Below are positions 14,532 to 18,237 of a stretch of DNA of 18,237 nucleotides, in pieces (position 1 is the stretch's first letter; each line of letters begins with the position of its first letter). Location of the stretch: positions 1 to 18,237 of the forward strand of contig CAYSZH010000086.1 in the NCBI GenBank assembly GCA_964435305.1, written 5' to 3'. The position numbers were made by a program, and so were the translations under genes. Origin of the DNA: Granulosicoccus sp964435305. Its GTDB lineage: Bacteria > Pseudomonadota > Gammaproteobacteria > Granulosicoccales > Granulosicoccaceae. Under the pieces are notes generated by a model. It was not told the DNA's origin, did not search any database, and worked only from the letters and a program-made list of their open reading frames with translations.

Positions 14532-15887
14532 TTGTCATCAGATACAGCTGACTTTTCCAGCCTTGGGCTGGCCGATCCCCTATTACGTGCGATTGCTGAT
14601 ACGGGCTATACAATCCCCACGCCTATCCAGAAACAGGCAATACCACACGTTTTGGATGGCGGTGATCTTCTTGCCGCTGCCCAAACAGGTACGGGCAAAA
14701 CTGCCGGCTTTACTCTGCCTGTGCTACAGCGCCTGGGAGCGAGTGGCAGTGGCAAACGGCCTGCAGGAATCCCACGTTGCCTGGTACTGACACCTACCCG
14801 AGAGCTGGCGATACAAATTGAGGCTTCGGCAAAAACCTACAGTAAATATGTGCCGTTGAGAACAGAGGTTGTGTTTGGCGGCGTCAATATCAATCGTAAT
14901 ATCAATGCGCTGAAAAAGCCTGTGGATATCTTGATCGCCACTCCAGGTCGATTACTGGATCTGGTTGGACAAAAACTTATCGATTTATCGAAAATTGAAA
15001 TCATGGTTTTTGATGAAGCCGACCGTATGCTGGATATGGGGTTTATTCATGATGTTAAACGCATACTCAAGTTGCTGCCCAAGCAAAGACAAACCCTGTT
15101 GTTCTCGGCTACGTTTTCAGACGATATTCGCAAGTTGGCTAAAACCATGCTGATAAATCCAAGCGAGGTGTCGGTGGCCCGCCGCAATACGGCTTCTGAA
15201 CTGGTTGAACAAACCGTGTACCTGGTGGACAGAGGCCGCAAGCGCGAATTGCTCGCCATGTTGATTAAAGACAATCAATGGTCGCAGGTACTGGTTTTTA
15301 CAAAAACCAAACACGGCGCCAATCGACTGGCCACACAACTTGAAAAAGATGGGATCAACGCCGGTGCAATTCATGGCAACAAAAGCCAGGCGGCCCGTAC
15401 ACGGGCACTGGCTGCATTTAAAGATGGTGGCCTGCAAGTTTTGGTTGCAACCGATATCGCGGCACGCGGACTGGACATCAAGCTATTACCAAACGTCGTT
15501 AATTACGAATTACCCCATGTCTCCGAAGATTATGTCCATAGGATTGGACGTACAGGACGAGCCGGCCGTGCCGGACAGGCCGTGTCATTGGTAGATGCCG
15601 ATGAAGTCAAACTTCTGCGCGCAATTGAGCGCTTGATTCAACGGGAAATTCCTCGAATAGAAATTAATGGATACACCGGTCACCAAGTTGCAGCCGGAGA
15701 AACGAGTAAACAAGCAAAACCTCAACGCCCGCGTCGTCAAAACAAAAAAACTGGCCAAAGCGCTCAGAATGAAAGTACAAACCGCACAAACCAAGCGCGA
15801 AAAAAGAAACCGAGTAAACCGCAAAACAAACAGAACGGCGGCAAAGCTGCATCGACGCCATCAGGGCGCAGGAGACGAAGCTCATAA
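14532..15887 (+). CDS. rhlE: DEAD-box RNA helicase, RhlE-type
   Basis: The 451-residue protein has every DEAD-box motif in order: Q motif (FSSLGL...TPIQKQAIP, 8-38), Walker A AQTGTGKT (50-57), PTRELA (88-93), TPGRLLD (137-143), DEAD (161-164) in VFDEADRMLDMGF, SAT (192-194), VFTKTKHGANRLA, ATDIAARGLDI (306-316) and HRIGRTGRAGR (336-346). After residue 380 comes a low-complexity tail rich in K, R, Q and N, typical of RhlE proteins and used to hold RNA. It unwinds short RNA duplexes with ATP, in ribosome assembly or RNA turnover. The start is a TTG, chosen because GGAG lies eight bases upstream and no ATG precedes the Q motif. Several RhlE paralogues occur in many genomes, so the symbol is by type. 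Confidence 0.93.
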   Translation: MSSDTADFSSLGLADPLLRAIADTGYTIPTPIQKQAIPHVLDGGDLLAAAQTGTGKTAGFTLPVLQRLGASGSGKRPAGIPRCLVLTPTRELAIQIEASAKTYSKYVPLRTEVVFGGVNINRNINALKKPVDILIATPGRLLDLVGQKLIDLSKIEIMVFDEADRMLDMGFIHDVKRILKLLPKQRQTLLFSATFSDDIRKLAKTMLINPSEVSVARRNTASELVEQTVYLVDRGRKRELLAMLIKDNQWSQVLVFTKTKHGANRLATQLEKDGINAGAIHGNKSQAARTRALAAFKDGGLQVLVATDIAARGLDIKLLPNVVNYELPHVSEDYVHRIGRTGRAGRAGQAVSLVDADEVKLLRAIERLIQREIPRIEINGYTGHQVAAGETSKQAKPQRPRRQNKKTGQSAQNESTNRTNQARKKKPSKPQNKQNGGKAASTPSGRRRRSS

Positions 15888-16066
15888 GATCTGAAAGGTC
15901 ATGTGAGCACAGAACAGCATCGTAAAACCGCATTGCTTCACAGTCGAATTTTATAAAATATCTTTCCATTTCATCACCTTAGGCCAATTTATAAAAGATC
16001 CATTTTTATTTCATGCAAGGCTCTGGTACCTTTGAGTATTAAGTAGAAAGGGTAAGTTAGTTACAC

Positions 16067-17794
16067 ATGGAAAACGATACCTCAAACATCATCAGGATGA
16101 TGCAGCAAAACCCTGTCGACCCCAGCGAACACGATGAACTTGCAACTGCCTGGAATCGCTTCTGTGAAAAATCATGGGCCGATGCCGAAGCAACGGAACA
16201 ATTTGCGCAGATCGAAACTGCTGCGTTGACACGGCTTGCTGAAGAAGGTCGGACAACGCCTGCCAGTGATGTAGGCTCAGATATTGGTCGCATTCTTGAG
16301 TCGTTTCCCCATGCCACCTATCTTGTGGCGAAAGACGGTCGAGTGGCGGCTTACAATTCAGCGGCGTTTAGTCAGTTCGATCTTAAAATAGGCGACGGTA
16401 TCGATTCGCTTCCGTTTAAACTGGATAAAGGAGAACGCTTAGGCAAGTTCGTCCAAAAAACACTGCAGAGTAAGTCTGAGGATAATATTGTTCTACTTAA
16501 ACGCCTACGCTCGACAACCAACGACAAAGACTCGTTAATCGTTGTTTCACCCTCAGCGCAGGCCGACAAACTTTGTCTACTTTTTGTTATAGATTCAAAA
16601 ACGCAAGCGAATTCTATTGCCTTATTGCGCCGCCAATTCAGCCTGACTGATACGGAGTGCGAAAACCTCTCACTATTTATTGAAGGGTACTCGGTACAGG
16701 AAATAGCTTCAAAGCGTTGCAGATCATACGAAACTATTCGCAGCCAGTTCCAAACGTTATTAAAGAAAACCAATTCGCATAGCCAAACCGACCTACTTCG
16801 CACGACGCTATCCGTATCTGACTTTGTCAGAAACATCGACATCATTTCAAAAAAGGTCAACCACCCTCACAGACGTCGTGCCGAACTGATCATTGACGGT
16901 GGCAGAATTGTGGAAGTGACCCTATCAGGCGACCCGAATGGAGAGCCTGTTTTTAACCTATGCAATGCCGCCTTTTACACTTTTAATCAAGAAATTGAAC
17001 ACCTCTTAAATGAGAATAATGTTCGCATCATCAGCCTGTGTTTACCCGGGTATGGCAATACTGACCCAGTACCCAAAGATGAGCAAAGACAACTTCGTAT
17101 TCGAGAGGATGTTGAGCAGGTGCTCGATATGCTTAAAATAGACCAGTGTATTCTGATGACAACCAACACTAGCCCGCCCATCACGTTTGATCTTGCTGTG
17201 GCATTGCCTCAGCGTTTTAAGCACGTACTTCAGGTTGCTGCCTGTGCTCCGTTTAAATACACCAAAAATGTTGGCTCAAAAGCACCCTGGGCCGATGCGG
17301 CTTTAAAAGCGGGCGACAAGCACCCGGGTATTAAAAAATTACTGCTAAAAGGCGGTATCAAAGCTTGGAAGGCACTGGGCGCAGAGCGCTTTATGCGATT
17401 ACAGTTTGCAGGACACAAGCACGATCTGCACTTTGTGATGCTGCCAGATAATCTTGAAGAACACAAAGACGCTTTGGGTTCGGCTACGAAATTTGGTGTC
17501 GATGCCATGACAGAGGATGTGTCCTTGTCGTTCGAAGACTGGTCAAGCGCCGTTGTAGCCTGCCCTTTGAAGATTACCGTGTTGCAGGGAGAATTGGATA
17601 AGGTGTTTATTATGAGTTGTGCTCGAGCCATGGCCAATGATCATAAAGACAAAATAGCGTTAGTTGAGGTAAAAGGGGCTGGATTTACACTGATATATAG
17701 CCATCCTATGTTGGTGATTGAACATATTCAACGCATCGCGGCCTTGTCCAAAAATCCGATTGGAGAAATTCAATCTGTTTCACTATCAACGTAG
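16067..17794 (+). CDS. PAS-LuxR HTH protein fused to a degenerate alpha/beta-hydrolase
   Basis: The 575-residue protein resembles 9901-11439 in layout. Residues 75-175 look like a PAS domain (GRILESFPHATYLVAKDGRVAAYNSAA). Residues 188-247 are a LuxR-type helix-turn-helix (FSLTDTECENLSLFIEGYSVQEIA, then RSYETIRSQFQTLLKKT). Residues 265-560 have an alpha/beta-hydrolase fold (PVFNLCNAAFYTF, RIISLCLPGYGNTDPV, then a cap with KKLLLKGGIKAW). At the elbow, where G-x-S-x-G is expected, the sequence is T365-T-N367-T-S369. The acid D511 is kept, but the GAGH histidine is F540 (VKGAGFTLIYSHP). A helix at residues 20-60 precedes the PAS domain. AAAGGG upstream of the ATG is a weak, distant ribosome site. 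Probably a cytoplasmic ligand-responsive regulator; both targets and ligand are unknown. Confidence 0.82.
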   Translation: MENDTSNIIRMMQQNPVDPSEHDELATAWNRFCEKSWADAEATEQFAQIETAALTRLAEEGRTTPASDVGSDIGRILESFPHATYLVAKDGRVAAYNSAAFSQFDLKIGDGIDSLPFKLDKGERLGKFVQKTLQSKSEDNIVLLKRLRSTTNDKDSLIVVSPSAQADKLCLLFVIDSKTQANSIALLRRQFSLTDTECENLSLFIEGYSVQEIASKRCRSYETIRSQFQTLLKKTNSHSQTDLLRTTLSVSDFVRNIDIISKKVNHPHRRRAELIIDGGRIVEVTLSGDPNGEPVFNLCNAAFYTFNQEIEHLLNENNVRIISLCLPGYGNTDPVPKDEQRQLRIREDVEQVLDMLKIDQCILMTTNTSPPITFDLAVALPQRFKHVLQVAACAPFKYTKNVGSKAPWADAALKAGDKHPGIKKLLLKGGIKAWKALGAERFMRLQFAGHKHDLHFVMLPDNLEEHKDALGSATKFGVDAMTEDVSLSFEDWSSAVVACPLKITVLQGELDKVFIMSCARAMANDHKDKIALVEVKGAGFTLIYSHPMLVIEHIQRIAALSKNPIGEIQSVSLST

Positions 17795-18237
17795 ATTTTA
17801 CAGATAGGAAATCAGTTGAAAATTTCTATACTCTGGCTGTCATTACGCTAATAGCGTATCTTCTAATAATGTGTAAATATGTCATAACAAAGCGAAATTG
17901 GCGGTCAAATTACTAAGTCATTCTCTCGTAGTTCGACATCAACTATTTATAACAACTACAATTCGCTATCTGTGCGCAGCAGTTTATTCTCTGCATAGCA
18001 GACTTAGGTAAGCGCGGTAAATTGACTGTATGGAATGCGTGCTGTGTACCCGAAGGCGACGCTCGTCAGCTAAACTCCAAAGTCCGCTTATTAGAATAAA
18101 AGTAAACACGTTATCCCCATTTTTTCTTTCTCTTGTATCGCGAACAGAAATGTACCTTGGTTGCGCTTAGTTGTATAGATCAGCCTTTGTCAGCAAAGAA
18201 TGGCTTTCAGACCAGAGTGTAGCTCTCAGTTCCCTGT
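17795..18237. other. Gene-free stretch at the right edge
   Basis: I find no coding region with family resemblance or credible start in these 443 bases; all frames break up quickly. The only structure seen is a perfect 6-bp inverted repeat with a 3-base loop, TACGCT (17844-17849) and AGCGTA (17853-17858), 50 bases after the regulator's stop. It lacks a T-run, so it is at best a weak transcript-end hairpin or a protein site. The far end may contain the promoter of the next gene. Confidence 0.5.

Noticed and set aside
15664..15969. Minus-strand frame of 101 codons across the helicase C-terminal tail
   Set aside because: Open only because the sense strand codes for a low-complexity basic tail; no start signal or family match.
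18167..18235. Short minus-strand reading frame at the right edge, considered as the 3' end of a neighbouring gene
   Set aside because: Only 22 codons before a stop, with no motif; cannot be told from noise.
1..18237. Defence system, prophage, CRISPR array or secondary-metabolite cluster
   Set aside because: No repeat-spacer array, nuclease, integrase, phage structural gene, or NRPS/PKS domain is visible on either strand; the CmcJ-like protein alone does not make a biosynthetic cluster.

Overview
The window looks like a piece of chromosome from a free-living, probably marine, gammaproteobacterium of moderate GC content. Three things point that way: a C-terminal tail of the GlyGly-CTERM type, a YibF-like glutathione transferase and an RhlE-type helicase. 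This is inference from protein families; there is no rRNA, tRNA, plasmid or phage marker, and no CRISPR array was seen.

Left block (1-4045), oxidative catabolism: the 5' end of an old-yellow-enzyme-type NADH:flavin oxidoreductase (minus strand, cut by the window edge), a CmcJ/NvfI-like oxygenase, a GMC flavoprotein dehydrogenase that converges on it with a 4-base overlap, and a divergent 3-hydroxyacyl-CoA dehydrogenase. The divergent control region between the last two holds a perfect 18-bp palindrome (2968-2985).

Second block (4046-8545), accessory and partly decayed, all genes on the minus strand: a lipoprotein gene with two compensating frame breaks, an intact sulfotransferase, a 13-bp inverted repeat bracketing 114 bp, an exported beta-propeller protein with a GlyGly-CTERM-like tail, and a formylglycine-generating enzyme gene that keeps its catalytic cysteines but has lost an internal N-terminal segment at a heptanucleotide repeat.

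Third block (8546-18237), mostly plus strand: a small four-helix membrane protein, a glutathione transferase carrying two more 18-bp palindromes, and two proteins (9901-11439 and 16067-17794) that join a LuxR-type helix-turn-helix to a C-terminal alpha/beta-hydrolase fold. Between those two lie a GNAT acetyltransferase (minus strand), an SMP-30/gluconolactonase, a UMP/CMP-kinase-like enzyme with an unusual extra N-terminal domain, and a DEAD-box RNA helicase with a hairpin leader. The last 443 bases hold no gene that I can support.

The most notable signal is the pair of LuxR-hydrolase fusions. In both, the expected catalytic serine and histidine of the hydrolase appear to be replaced while the acid is kept. 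This suggests ligand-sensing pseudo-hydrolase regulators rather than enzymes. The kinase with its extra N-terminal domain is second, and the cluster of broken genes at 4.1-8.4 kb is third. The 11440-11686 and 15888-16066 gaps show nothing convincing beyond AT-rich sequence.
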